64,000 nucleotides of DNA from Sequoia sempervirens (taxonomy: Eukaryota; Streptophyta; Pinopsida; Cupressales; Cupressaceae): positions 158,418,635 through 158,482,634 of the forward strand of contig VDFB02047230.1 in the NCBI GenBank assembly GCA_007258455.2. Direction: 5' to 3'. How positions within the stretch are numbered: the first letter of the stretch is position 1; each line of letters begins with the position of its first letter. Positions 21,539 to 33,252 of the stretch are shown here, piece after piece. The position numbers were made by a program, and so were the translations under genes. Under the pieces are notes generated by a model that did no database searches, was not told the origin of the DNA, and was given only the letters and a program-made list of their open reading frames with translations.

Positions 21539-22544
21539 CTATGTAGGCTCCACCAACACTGATGATATTTCATGATAATGTTCTAGAATGGTGTAAAATC
21601 TTCCATTTTTCGGTTCCTCAGAGAGGTTTTCACCTTTAGATATGTTCTTTATTTTTACTTTGTCAAGATCTAATACTGCCATTAAATGGTTTTCACCATT
21701 AGATGTATTGTTCCTATTTTCAATTTTGCAACTAAAAGATTTGACACCCTCCTGACCTAGAGTGCCATTATGAGATTTATGATTAGCACTTGTGTTAGGT
21801 TCATCACAACAATGGAAATTTATGATGGCATCACCATTCTCAAAGATAGGAATATTGATAGGGATAGTTGGTTCCCAGTCTATAAGTTTAGGATGGATTA
21901 ATGGTAAGAAGTCATCGGGTTGGTTAAGGTCAACGACAGTAAAGGCTCTGGTAGCAATGTTATCAAAGTTTTTAGTGGTAATGTCAAGGTCTATTATAGT
22001 ATTCTCCTCCAAGTCATCTATCTCACTCGATATCTGTCCATCCTCACTTGAGTCATCGATATTTTGTGATCCAAATACAAGGGGTCTAGTTCCTGAGCTT
22101 TGTCCCTCCTCACGTGTGAGTGCATATTATTTTATGACATGAATTTTTTATGTCCTTGCACGATGTCTCTAATAAAGAATCCCATTCATACTCATTTGAA
22201 TCTATCTCAGAACTATCCCGCATTTGAAGGATTCTTTCTACAACTCTATGAGTGTTTTCTTCTTTTGTTTCCCTTCTATAACCTAGTCCTATTTTTTCTT
22301 TTGACTGAAGTGTGAGAGGTTGAATGGGTTCTACAATTCCTTCTTTCCTTTTGTTAATAGGTCCTTGTCCTTCATATCCCATTTTCTCTAGGATAGCCTT
22401 TCCTTTTCCATATTGATCTGTCTTTATGTTGATATTTGCTGATGTTGATGCTTCTTCATCTTTGTAGAGCCAATTGAGGATGGCCTTGTCTTTTGATTCA
22501 TTTTCTAGAGTACCTTCTTTTACAAACCTTTCATCGAGAACCAT
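21539..22544 (-). pseudogene. Element 1 protease-RT linker
   Basis: Stretches 22544-22110 and 22012-21539 lie in different frames. The first contains NWLYKDEEASTSANINIKTD and KMGYEGQGPINKRKEGI (a G-patch-like GYEGQGPIN segment often seen between PR and RT in Tat elements), then IGLGYRRE. The second is acidic and ends EHYHEISSVLVEPT. No enzymatic motif is present; the segment forms a spacer in the polyprotein. Shadow frames on the + strand here are not genes. Confidence 0.7.
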
Positions 22545-22753
22545 GGTAGGTTGTGATGACTGTTGTGTTATTGTTGATGGCTGTCCATATGTCTTTCATG
22601 ATGTCAACAATTGTGAAAAACACAATGATTTCTCAATGGAAACTCTCCCAAGACCTTTTCTTTTAACTAGATCTTGTCTTTGAATTGCTATGATAGAGTA
22701 TTTAGTGAATCTTCATTGCTTGATGAAGTGGATTCAGCCACACTTGTTTCCTT

Positions 22754-23310
22754 TTACTGGTCCTTTTTCTCAACCCATTTGGATATAAGATTTAGTTGCT
22801 TTTCACCACTGGATGAACTAGAAGTGTTTGATTCTCTATTATGTGGTACCAAAGTGTCTTGAGCTATTTTAAGTGTGTTACAAGTTTGAGGACTATTGTA
22901 ATTAGATGAAATAGCAACTTCTTGTCCATTGACCAGAAACTTTAAACACTGATGATAAGTTGAAGGTACTACTTGCATTTCATGAATCCATGGATGTTCC
23001 AAGAGTATGTTATAATTGAGCTCTTTGTCTAATACTTGGCATACAATATTCTTCACAATTGGTCCCACTTGAATAGGCAATACGATGAATCCCTTGGAGG
23101 ATCTCTCTTCTTCATCATAGGATTTTATTGTGATCTTCCTTCTAGCATCAATAGAATTATTAGAATAACCTAGTGCATGGATCAATTTTAAAGTGCAAAT
23201 GTTTAAACTAGCTCCACCATCTATCAAGACACGTTTTACTCAGTGTTTGTGTATTAAGACTTCAATATGAAGAGCGGTGTTGTGCAGATGAGTAAGTGAC
23301 ACATCATCTT
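22754..23310 (-). pseudogene. Element 1 aspartic protease (retropepsin-like)
   Basis: MIDGGASLNICTLKLIHAL carries the DGGA form of the active-site Asp triplet. It is followed by GFIVLPIQVGPIVKNIVC, LDKELNYNILLEHPWIHEM (the ILG-type flap partner is ILL) and VPSTYHQCLKFLVNGQEV. This is the standard order for Tat-type gypsy proteases. The upstream part (to about 23310) continues past a TGA near 23239. The protease would cut the Gag-Pol polyprotein. Its frame differs from gag upstream and from the linker downstream. Confidence 0.88.
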
Positions 23311-23359
23311 GTTTTGAAAATGATAGGTAGTGAGGCGTGGTCAAGTGTCGCACCATAGC

Positions 23360-25337
23360 CTAGAATTGACAAAAATCCAGATTATTGGGTGCTGTTGTGG
23401 CCACCAGAGCTTGTTCTAAAACCTCCTTACGAGATGGTGAGATTTTAAGGAGTTCCAAAATTGATATTTGTGCCAGTATTTTTTGTAGTTGATCAATGAT
23501 GTTGTATTGATTTGAAGGGGTTTCAATAGATTTAGATGAAATTCCTTTCAATATTACCTTGGATTGCCCCCTTGTTGTCACGTTGTCATGTTGACTGGTT
23601 GATATTCTTGTTTTTCCCTAATTTTTATGACATTTATCTGATTGTTGGATGTATCCATGTTTGGGATCAGATCTATTAGTATGATGTCATTGGTTTCCAC
23701 ATTATCAATTTGATTGCTAACATCATTATTCTCAATTACAGAAATATAATGAATAGTGCTGTCATAAATGTAGTTTATATTTTTACCTTTACTGTTTGCA
23801 GAAGAAGATTCTCCCTTTTCATAATTTGGTAAAGGATTTTTAAATGTACCATGATCATTGTTTGATTGAGGTCCTTCTATGAACACTTTCTTGCTGTCAA
23901 TCAAATCTTGTACTAAATGTTTCAACTGCATACAATCATTTGTCTTATGTCCTTTTTTTTATGAAATTTATAGTAGTCAACATCGTTCCACCAAGATGGT
24001 TTGACTTTTGGTTCCCAATTCCTTGCTTCAGGTAAGGTGATAAGTTCATTTACAATAAGCTCTCTCATTGCTAATTCTAGTGTTTGTCCCAATGGTGTGA
24101 ATCTTCGTCGATTTGATGGTCTTGGATATGACTGTGGTTTAGATTCTCCATTGTTTGGATTGTTGTTTTGAGTGACATTCTGATTGATTTTTTGGTCATT
24201 ATTTTGATTATTCTTTGTAGTAGTTTACGTCAAATTAAATATTGGTTTCAAATTTTGTGTGTCATTCGTAGCATCATTGTTTCCTGTATTTTTATTCTTT
24301 TGCCAAAACTTAGGTTTGTCATTGTTGCCATAGTGATTTGAGGAATTTTTATTGTTTGATCCTTCGTTGTAATGTTTTATCACCCCTCTTTTGACTAATG
24401 CTTCTTCAATATTGAGCCCATTTTCAATGAATTTCTCAAATGTTGGTGGGCATTGTAGCTCAAGCCTATAGCTCATGTCATTAGTTAAGTTGTTAACGAA
24501 TAGTTCCATCTTTTCTTCTTCTGGTATAGAACGAGGATATCTAGTGAACAACCTTTGCCATCATTGTAGAAATGAGAGGAATGTTTCATCTTTCTTTTGT
24601 TTCATGTTGTAAAGGTATTTTATTGTTACCTCATGTTGAATATTGAAGGAAAATTGTGAGATAAACTTGTTGACTATTTCTTCAAAAGATCAAATTCTTG
24701 GTGGTAGTTTAGAAAACCACTCCATGCATTGAACTCCTAAACTTCTTGGAAATAACCTCATTAGATATGTGTCCTCTTATGCAAATTCTAGACTCATGGT
24801 TCTAAATTCTCTCTCATGGTCAATTGGGTTTGTTTTACCATTGTACTTGTCATATTTTGGGAATTCACAATGTCTAGGAAATGTTATCATGTCCACACAT
24901 GGATGAAAAGGATAAGGACAAATTTCTTGTAATGAGTACCTCTTTGTGGTTCCTTTTTTCATATCTTGAAGTTGTTGTTGCAAGTTTTGCATTTGATGTG
25001 TTAGGGAAACCACTTGATTTGTGTTTTGTGTGTTGTGTGGTTTAGTTTCAGCTGCCTTAGGTGTTTCTTTTAATCGATTAATGTCAAAATATTTTAGAAG
25101 TTTTGCACCTAATTCTGCTAGCATCAAGAGGTATTTTTCCATGTCTTGTTCCAAGACATTTTCCATGAATTTGTGAAAATTTGGATCTTGTTGTGTAGTT
25201 TGGACATACTCTTGGGTTATTTCATTGGGATCATTTTGGTGGAATCTTTGAAAGGGGTTTTCTTTAGCCATGACGTTTGGTGTTTCAGTTTCCCTTTCTC
25301 TAAGTTTCTGTCTTTGTAACCTTGTCAAAATTGGCAT
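23360..25337 (-). pseudogene. Element 1 gag
   Basis: The start is the ATG at 25337 (MPILTRLQRQKLRERETE). A coiled region LTHQMQNLQQQLQDM lies in the first third, followed by PRHCEFPKYDKYNGKTNP, the usual entry to the gag capsid core. The capsid continues through 24776-24552 in broken form, then ELFVNNLTNDMSYRLELQ and an Asn-rich tail (24551-24225). 23931-23578 and 23581-23360 are later Gag/PR-proximal parts in other frames. At least four lesions break it. Gag packages the RNA into particles; no clear CCHC knuckle is visible. Confidence 0.85.
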
Positions 25338-25734
25338 ACAAGTGTTTTTTTTCTCACTTAAACTTTGATCTTTTGTGTTTAGATGAGTGTTAATTAGATT
25401 TTAACAAAGTCAAATAGAATGATATATTCTATTGATGAGACCAATTAAATACCTGATTATTGTGTTTTGTTTCGTGATTGTAGAATGATAAAATCCCGAT
25501 GATGAAACTTAACTCAATAACCAAGATGTGTTGTTTGATAATTTGACGCTTTATAGTTTGCAAGATCTGGGTTTAACTTTGAAAATAGTTTTGACTTGTA
25601 GGATCCTATTTGTTTCAAGTTTAAGACACTGTCTGGCCTGTGAAATTTTTTTTTCTGGTAAAAACTAGAGTTTCTAGTGTCAATAGTCGGATAGATGTTT
25701 CTACAAGCTCTCTATTTTTTTGTTCTATGGATGC

Positions 25735-26160
25735 GCTATTACAGAGGGAAAAAGCACTAAAATAGATAGTTGATGTGCTAAAAGATATGGTAAAAGCATC
25801 GTGAAACAGTGTAGATGCACTAAAATAGATTGTGGATGCACTATTATACTGGTAAATTTCTTGATACTGGCAAGTTTTGGTTACAATTTGCAAAAGCGCT
25901 ATGATATTTTTTAGATGCAATAAAACAGACTATAGATGCGCTATTTGAACTGTGGATGCACTAAAAGACAGTTCTTATGCGCTAAAACAGACCGTGGAAG
26001 CACTATAATATGGGTAATTTCTGACACTGGTAATTTTTTATTACAATTAGTGGATGCGCTATAGGATTTTTCAAAAGCACTAAAATAGACTACAAATGCG
26101 CTATTTGAACTGTGGATGTGTTAAAATACAGTGTGGATGTGCTAAAACAAACATTGTAAG
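25735..26160. repeat. GCGCTAAAA motif array in element 1 leader (block 1)
   Basis: About fifteen degenerate copies of GATG(C/T)GCTAAAACAGA-type words on the + strand, i.e. TTTTAGCGCATC in the element's sense direction. They are embedded in a leader of roughly 2.7 kb between PBS and gag. The same core occurs in the opposite orientation in the 3' region (13500-13965). No protein is encoded. Confidence 0.75.
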
Positions 26161-27740
26161 TGCTATTTTGGGACTCCACAGTGTTTGTCTAATTTTCTTC
26201 TCTGTGAAGAGACTAATTTTTTTGGTGTAATTTTCTGGGCTTTTTAGTATTTTGACAAGATATCTTTACTGGTAACTCTCTGTTTTTGGGATGACAAGCC
26301 TAATGTTTCTGAATGTTTCCTCTATTGTATGAATTGATTTTTCCTATTGGAATATTCTATTGCTGGTTGTGGGATGGAAGATTGATGAATAGGTTGACTA
26401 TGATTATGCTTTTGTGAAAGAGCTCTTCTTTGGAAATAAGCTTGTGAATATAAAGGATCTAAAGAAAAATCATTAGTATATCCCCTAGAAAAGTCGTGAA
26501 ACCTATGGATGAAAGTTCTATGTTGAAGCAAGAATTTCCTACTTTGATATAAAAACCATCTTCTTTCCAAAAGTTTTTTGTAACTAAGTTGTTTCTTTGA
26601 TTTCTTGACTCTTTTTGCAAGGGATTTCTTGACAAAGTTTGTGGATTTCCAATCTCTAATCATATGTTTTCATAGGTTGATTTTTCATAATTTTTGTGTT
26701 CTTTTTTTGGATGATCTTTATCTGATTTAATGATTTGAAAACACAACAAACAATTGTAGAACAATTTTTTTCAAGTCCTATAATCTAAACAATAAGTGTA
26801 TATTCAAGAATCAAACGTGATCCTTCTTGATTTCCACTGGTTTTTGACAAAGAATACACTTCAAGTAGACTCACTCTTAAGGTCAAAAAGGTCATCATTA
26901 TACTTAGACAACCCACATCTTAAAATTGCGCCGACTCACACAGTTGTCACCTCCTAGAGGGAACCCACATTTTTGTCTTTTCTAGGTGCGTAATCAAAGT
27001 TAGATTTCTCGATCCCTTGAGAAAATGGTCCTTGGAAATTATATGGTGAGTGTCTTGGGGGAAGATTCTTCCCTCCCCTTGCATTGTTGAATATTACAAT
27101 GTTAAGAAATTGACAAGTTGGATTTTACACTATGGTTCGTAGATAGGGTTTCCGTTCGAAGCAAAAATGATAAACTCCCTTAGGAGACCTCCCAATCTTT
27201 AGAACAAAGATTTTGGGGATGGTTATCTTGCACACTTTTGATAAATGAGGGTTTTTCCAGATTTACTTTTATTTTATAGTGGGTTGGAAAACTTGGCTTT
27301 GGTTGTTCCCACTTAGGTCGTTCTTGTAGGGTGAGTACTTTTTCCTACTACAACAGGCCTTCTAAAGGACTTAATAAAGTGTGAAATGCATGAAATTAAA
27401 GGATGAGTCTGGAATTTTGATCACTTAGTTAAGGGGAGAGCATAGGCCTATCACCGCCCAATCACAGTAATCAATTGTTCAGTTTTAAAACCCAAACGAC
27501 AATTTGCTATTCTATGTGAAGATATTGCTTCACAAAAGACATGGTGTTAATTTTAATCCAAAATAGCAATGTATGATGAATACCCTAGGATTGATATATT
27601 TTAATCCAAATGACAACCCTAGGATTGGTTCATTTTAGTCCAAATGCATCAATGAAATTACTAGCCATGGTTGCATCGGATCCAGACAACAAATTACATA
27701 TGTGCTATAACAGAGGTTATAGGTGCCACTTAATTGATTA
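26161..27740 (-). other. Element 1 leader, no confirmed gene
   Basis: Between the two motif blocks. A 113-codon frame (26663-26322) rich in Lys, Arg and aromatic residues starts MIRDWKSTNFVKKS; it matches nothing I recognise and could be chance or a small leader ORF. The remainder has many stops on both strands. Long untranslated leaders are usual in Tat elements. Confidence 0.5.
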
Positions 27741-27995
27741 CAATCATTATAGAAATTATTGGAAGCACTGCAAAATTTGTCAGAAGCACTGCAGAATTTG
27801 TCGGATGCGCTAAAACAGATTTGAACATAGAACAATTACTGTGCTGGGAGCTTCTGGTCGATGCGCTAAAACAATCTTTAGAAGCGCTGAAACAGTCAGA
27901 AGCGCTAAATTTTTTGTCAAATGCGCTGAAACAATCAAAAGTGCTAAATTTTTTGTCAGATGCACTGCAAAATCCCTCGATAGCGCTAAAAGAAA
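27741..27995. repeat. GCGCTAAAA motif array in element 1 leader (block 2)
   Basis: About ten copies of GATGCGCTAAAACA or GAAGCGCTGAAACAGTCAGA-like words close to the PBS. Because the period is roughly in phase, several strand-overlapping frames stay open across it. Those frames are Ser/Phe/Ala- or Lys-Phe-rich artefacts and not proteins. Confidence 0.75.
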
Positions 27996-28053
27996 ACATG
28001 CCAGAATCCTGTACGAACACTTCTCAGAAAATTTTTTAAAACATGGCGTTAGA

Positions 28054-28074
28054 GCCCCATGGTGGGTGCCAAAA
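28054..28074 (-). other. Element 1 primer-binding site
   Basis: Adjacent to the 5' LTR, the - strand reads TTTTGGCACCCACCATGGGG. The spacing and TGG start suit a tRNA primer site. It resembles the GGCGCCCACCGTGGGG type found in Tat-group elements, with both CG dinucleotides changed to CA. I do not assign the tRNA. Confidence 0.75.
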
Positions 28075-29209
28075 TGTAAGTGTGGAATAAGTTAATAGTA
28101 AAATAACTAAAAAACACTTATTAATAAGATATTATATCAAATATTTAAAAGAAATTAAACTAATTTAAAAGCACAAATCTACTGAAAGAATCCTATTGTT
28201 CCCTATCTCTAAAGATTTATCAGGTAACGGGGCTCTTAGATTTGGTAAGCATTGTGACTGTTAAAATGCCAATCTAGAAAATGAGATGCTACTAAATGCA
28301 ATAATCTAATCCTATATGATGATTTCTAGATGATATGATGAAGCTACTATAATCTATGCTGATATGAATATGATAAAAGGAAGCTATAGTAATCTACGAT
28401 GCAACCATGATATTGATTCTATGCTATGATGCTATTGCTAAATTATATTGCTATTGCTATGATTGCTTGATTGCTATTCCTGCAAAGGAAGTTTGCACAA
28501 AGGTTGGGGATCCATTTCCTGTTTCAAAAGGCTGTATTTATAGATTTACGATAGATCATTTGTGAAGGGCAACACAAAAAAGGCTTGGATTTGATCTGGA
28601 GGATTGAATGGTGAGAGATGAAGAAGCTTGAGATGATCATGGGGATTGTTCCTCCCCATGAAAACATATGGCTAGATGATAGGAAGAATCAGAGGAAGGA
28701 GATTGAAGAGGATTGCCTACAAGTTTGTCTCCAAATTTGTCCTCTCAACTTTCCCATGAATACCAGTTGAATTAATTAGATATTTCATATCTAATTTTAT
28801 TGGTGAGTGAATAGAGGAAATTGCCTTTATTTGAATATTTTGATTTATTCAAATTAGCAAAGAAGAATAATTAATTTAATAAAGCAAACTATAGCAATTT
28901 GGTTATTAAATAATTATAGAAGAGATATGATAATTAAACTTGTTTATTTAATTAAGATAAAATGATATGATTAAGATAGAATAAATGAATAAATATAGAA
29001 GAAATAATAATGATAATAATTAAATAAAAAAGTATTTAAATTTGTTTATTTAATTAAGAGGAAATAATATGATAGAATAGAAGAATTAAAATGTGAACTA
29101 TATAAATAAATATTTCTATTTATTCAATAGTAGATGAATTTAAGGTTAATTAATCAAATAAATTGTATTTAATTAATTATATTCTCTAGACCATTTTTAG
29201 GTGTATACA
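28075..29209 (-). repeat. Element 1 5' LTR
   Basis: About 1.13 kb, TG…CA bounded, paired with 11825-12922. Drives transcription of gag-pol toward lower coordinates. Confidence 0.92.
28535..28542 (-). promoter_or_regulatory. TATA box in element 1 5' LTR
   Basis: TATTTATA on the + strand is TATAAATA on the - strand. It is conserved in the 3' LTR (12248-12255) and lies roughly 670 bases into the LTR in the direction of transcription. Confidence 0.55.
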
Positions 29210-29489
29210 ATACTATGATATTTTACAATATTATTATATTATATTATTATAATTATATTAATATTATATATTAATAATTTCATTTCATATTATTAAAATT
29301 GTAATAATTAATATTATTAAATTATTAGTATTTAAAATATTAAATCATTTAATATAATATGTACATTAATTATAATATACTAATAGTATATATTAATAAA
29401 TATTATTATAAGAATAAGATAATTTTATTAATGAAATTAACATATATTAATAATTAAATGCATATTAATATTATTACAAAAAATAATAA
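29210..29489. other. AT-rich unit B, copy 1
   Basis: Almost pure A/T with TTAATATTAATAT-type words. It is collinear with 30761 onward, for example the shared run AATTTCATTTCATATTATT. Marks the right flank of the element 1 insertion. Confidence 0.7.
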
Positions 29490-30760
29490 TATAGATTAAT
29501 ATTAAGATATATAATGTAGTAAAATAATAGAGATAATGATAGGAATCCACACAAATGCAAGCAAGATAAGAATACAGTATATCCAAAATGTTGATGAAAG
29601 AAAATGGTCAAAATATTCAATAACTTAAAATAAAAAGGCAAAGTTCTTTCAAGGCAACAATGTCAAGATACAAAGAACCAAGCAACAAAATCTCATAATT
29701 GATGACTTAGAATGAAAACAAGTTGTTGATCATGTACCTCCTTGTGATGATACTTGTTGAAGATATGTTGAAGAAGTGTTGTTGGGATGCCTACTCATTC
29801 GTCCAATGCCTAATCACAAAGGAAAAGTTAAAAATCTTGGAGCTCACTTGAGAACAATATTTTTTTGAAGGAAGGTTAAGTAGTGGAGTTACTTGGTCTT
29901 AACATGCTTGCTATAGAATATAATTAGGTGAGTGTGAAAGTAGTAAGGAGTAGATGACTTTTACAACTTCATCTCAAAGATGCACCACATACTCAGCTTC
30001 TTTGAGCTCCAAACCCTCAATTGTCCTTATTTCTTTTAAAGCCCTATGCCATTCAACCTAAGTCCCATCAACTATCCCCAAGTCTTTCCATACTTGCTTG
30101 TCTTCAACAATTTCAGAAAGGGAATTTGGTGGTGTCATAAAGAACAAGGGAAGTATTTTTGTGTCTGGATTTTTGCTAGAAATTTTAGCTTTCAACAAAG
30201 TGGAAATTTCCAGCATTGGCCTCTTTGAGTGGCTAAAATCCTTGGAGAGAACTAACACCAATATTCTGCATTTCTCAGAGGCTTCAAAAATACGAGGCAA
30301 TAATTTTTTAGCTACTGACAAGTTTTAAGGATCCTCATCAAATAAGCAAGACACACCTTTTTTTGTCAGGTTCTTGTGTAACTCCCGAACAAGGATCTTC
30401 TGTTTGCCCTATGACTAAGAAATACATCCATGGCCAAAGATTCATTTATTCCCTCACCATCTCTGTTCAAAACAAAACAAAACAATTTGGATGGTTTTCT
30501 AAAGGAGATCCTTTTGAAAGGTAGGAATGTAAAAAAAAAATTATGATCATGCCTATTCTTTTACTGACCTCAATTCACTGCAATCTCCCACCCCACTAAC
30601 TAAACGCACTAAACACTGCAAAAACCAAGCCAAAAATGAATGCCAATATTGGAGTTAAAATCTACCAAAGATATTATGAAATAGGTGTTGCAAGTTTTCA
30701 CATATGATATGGGAAATTCTATAGTTTACAATTATGATAGATCATTATAATTATTTTATA
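29490..30760. repeat. Direct repeat A, copy 2
   Basis: Same order as 10548-11824, beginning AGATTAATATTAAGATATAT. It includes the TIR fragment and continues directly into AT-rich unit B copy 2, showing the uninterrupted A-B arrangement. Confidence 0.78.
29960..30410 (-). pseudogene. TIR-domain fragment of an NLR resistance-type gene (copy 2)
   Basis: One frame runs nearly the full exon: REILVRELHKN-like start (VRELHKNLTKKGVSCLFDED), a TAA at about 30328, and RIFEASEKCRILVLVLSKDF followed by SHSKRPMLEI. Then come KILPLFFMTPP, VWKDLGIVDG, a TAG at about 30058 where copy 1 has Gln, and EWHRALKEIRTIEGLELKEA. It ends at a TGA shared with copy 1. This follows the plant TIR order (βA start truncated, GxxxFxD, SxxxxxSxxC-like, IIPLFY-like, WxxAL). 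It lacks NB-ARC and LRR domains in this window. The copy 1/copy 2 pair diverged after duplication. Confidence 0.78.
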
Positions 30761-31545
30761 ATATTATTATATTATATTAGTATAATTATATTAATATTAT
30801 ATATTAATAATTTCATTTCATATTATTAAAATTGTAATAATATTATTAAAATATTAATATTTAAAATATTAAATCATTTAATATAATATGTACATTAAGT
30901 ATAATGTACCAATAGTATATATTAATAAATATTATTATAATAGTAATATTAATATTGTAATAATATAATTTTATTAATGAAATTAGTATATTTTAATAAT
31001 AATACATATTAATATTAATATTATCAATATTATTTTTGTATAATATAATATTTTCATTAAATATAATGAATTAATAAATTATTTTACATATTGATAATAT
31101 TATTATCAATATTTAATTTATTATATTATATTATTAAAATAATATTAAATATTAATATTATCATTCTATTCTAATAATATTCTATAATTTTATATTATAG
31201 TTCATTATAATAATCTCTTAAATATTAATCTATAATATTAATATTAACATTTTTTTATTAATTTTAAATCATTATTTGATACAATAATATTAATATTCAA
31301 TTTACATTTGAAAAGGTTATATATAAACATATAATGTAAATAAGATATTAGCACATAGTATATTTGAATATGTCCATATAATTTGATGTTAATAATATAT
31401 AATAATAATTAGATAATATTTTATGAAGATAATTATATATTGAAGACATTACAAAATATAAAAATCCAAATTGAACACAATATGTTTATTTGTGAAAATA
31501 TGAGTACATGAATAATTTAACAATATATGTTAAATTATTTAATTT
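30761..31545. other. AT-rich unit B, copy 2, and spacer
   Basis: TTAATATTATTAAT-type sequence with very low G/C, likely able to form cruciforms, ending near 31500 where the helicase remnant starts. No gene. Confidence 0.7.
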
Positions 31546-31547
31546 CC

Positions 31548-32309
31548 AAGGCTTGAAGCCTCATTTGTTCTGCCTTTCTCTTTGCAAGTTGCTTCCCTTT
31601 CTTCATTTTACATATCTATCATACGTGAATGCTGGCATAATTCATAGTCCTTCTAAAGACTTTACACGTGAAATTGCTACAAATGTCAATCCAGTTCTTT
31701 CAGTATGCCCTATATCAATTGTGGCTTTTTGTAGAGTTAATCCTTGTGACTTGTGTATTTTCAAAGCCCATGCTAATTTTAATGGTATATGTTGTGTGCT
31801 ACCCCTTTGGATTGCTGCAATTGTTATTGTACGTGGGTGTCGATCATCAAAAGGTATTCTAGAGTAACTATCAAATTTAACAAGTACATACATTGGTGGT
31901 TGGGGTGGCTCGGTTCCAGGTGTATTTACAATTTTTTGTACATATCCAAGTGCTCCATTGACAAGTCCTGCTTCTATCAATAATTTGGATGTTAACATAA
32001 CTCTTGCATTAATACTAAGGAGTAATTCCATATCGAGTTCATCGTTTGCACCTCCTTCAATGGCACTAAGGCTTCCAACTTTGGTACCAATGCTTCATGC
32101 AACTAGATTTGATAATGTATACAATTTTTTTCTATTATGACTATGAACATTATCATTCATTGAAAATAAATGAACACTATCTTCAAATTGTTCATTCTCT
32201 GATGCACTCATCTTTGCATTTGATCTCGTCATAAGTAACATCCAATCCTCAATTGTGTGGTTTGCATCTTTGATATTTGGTATAATTTCACGAAATATTT
32301 TTTGATCTT
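31548..32309 (-). pseudogene. PIF1/Helitron-type helicase C-terminal fragment
   Basis: On the - strand from 32309: IFREIIPNIKDANHTIEDWM, LLMTRSNAKM, a broken stretch, MELLLSINARVMLTSKLLIE, GLVNGALGYVQKIV, HIPLKLAWALKIHKSQGLTL, IDIGHTERTGLTFVAISRVK and then SLEGL. AWALKIHKSQGLTL and GLTFVAISRVK are the late helicase motifs of the PIF1 family, found in cellular PIF1 and in Helitron transposases. The stop after SLEGL (about 31640) is followed by PAFTYDRYVK, which is still family-like, so the reading continued to about 31548. The upstream two-thirds is cut off at 32310 by an LTR element. No Rep (HUH) domain is visible, so Helitron origin is not proven. Confidence 0.85.
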
Positions 32310-33252
32310 TGTAAGAAGCTACCCCTCTTTACATATAATTTTTATTTTCCTTTTCAAAGATAACCACAATGCTTGACAACTCCCAAAATGTCAATAATGA
32401 TATTTTTTAACTTCAGCGCCTAGTTTCCTAAATTTTCCCGACTCACCATCGAAGTAAGATGTAATACCTTTGTTTCCCATGATTGAATACTCACCAAGGA
32501 ATTGACATGGCAGATTAATGTGTATTTGTCCTTTTGTTAGACTCAATTCCTTCACCCATGGTAATGGAAGATGCCACCCTACGTACTCCAGGAAATATTA
32601 ATTTAAGAGTCATCTTCTTCAATAATTTTGTTACACCAATACCAAATTAAAATTCCCAATAAATGAATCTCATGATATAACTATCACACTCAATTATTCT
32701 AGAAAAGGAGCAGCTATAATAGAGTCACTGATTTAATTAATAGACTAGAGTAGAAATTCCATTCCAAAAATCAATCACATTAAATGTATATTTGCATTCA
32801 ACAATCAGAATACCAAACTCACTAACTTATACTATTAATGCACTAGCACAACCCCTGAAGTAGGATTGTCAACAAATCATCCAGGAAATATCTTTCAATT
32901 CTGGAGATGATATTCTCTGTGAGAAGAGGATCCTATCTTCACAAAGTTTTGGATGAACTCCAGCCAAAAACCCTGTTTCACAAACCAAATCCAACCCCCT
33001 CAAATTGCTCCAAAATGTTCTTTTATAACTTTGGCCTTGGCCCTTGGTTTCCCTTTGCCTAATTGTTCATATTTTCATTCTCCTTTAAATTTCAATTGTG
33101 ACTTAATTTCAAATTTTCATTTAATAAGTCACATAAATATAATATTATTTAATTACCAATATTTTGTTTTGAGTTAACTTTTGGAGATAAAATATTAAGT
33201 AATTAAAATAATATTATATTTTTCTCCATGTAGTGAAAAATGGGACATTACA
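32310..33252 (-). repeat. 3' LTR of the small LTR element
   Basis: On the - strand begins TGTAATGTCCCATTTTTC and ends with CTTCTTACA, giving TG…CA borders. Length about 943. The polypurine tract GGGACAGGAGGAAT (- strand, 33253-33266) lies next to it. Confidence 0.75.

Larger units (their letters stand above)
11825..29209 (-). mobile_element. Tat-type Ty3/gypsy LTR retrotransposon (element 1)
   Basis: Two direct repeats beginning TGTAAGTGTGGAATAA and ending GTGTATACA bound a 17.4-kb unit. On the - strand the order is 5' LTR (29209-28075), PBS, a long leader, gag, protease, linker, RT, RNase H, a second archaeal-type RNase H, integrase, a long 3' region and 3' LTR (12922-11825). The dual RNase H places it in the Tat group. 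An antisense plant-mobile-domain gene lies in the 3' region. Flanking pentamers ATAAA and ATACT do not match, so no clean target duplication is seen, though both flanks are AT-rich. All proteins are broken by stops and frameshifts; two of three integrase catalytic residues are substituted. Confidence 0.93.

Noticed and set aside
27635..28095. Overlapping ORFs with SASDKFCSAS or ALKQSEALN repeats
   Set aside because: Both strands open because of the GCGCTAAAA motif array; no protein family and no conserved start.
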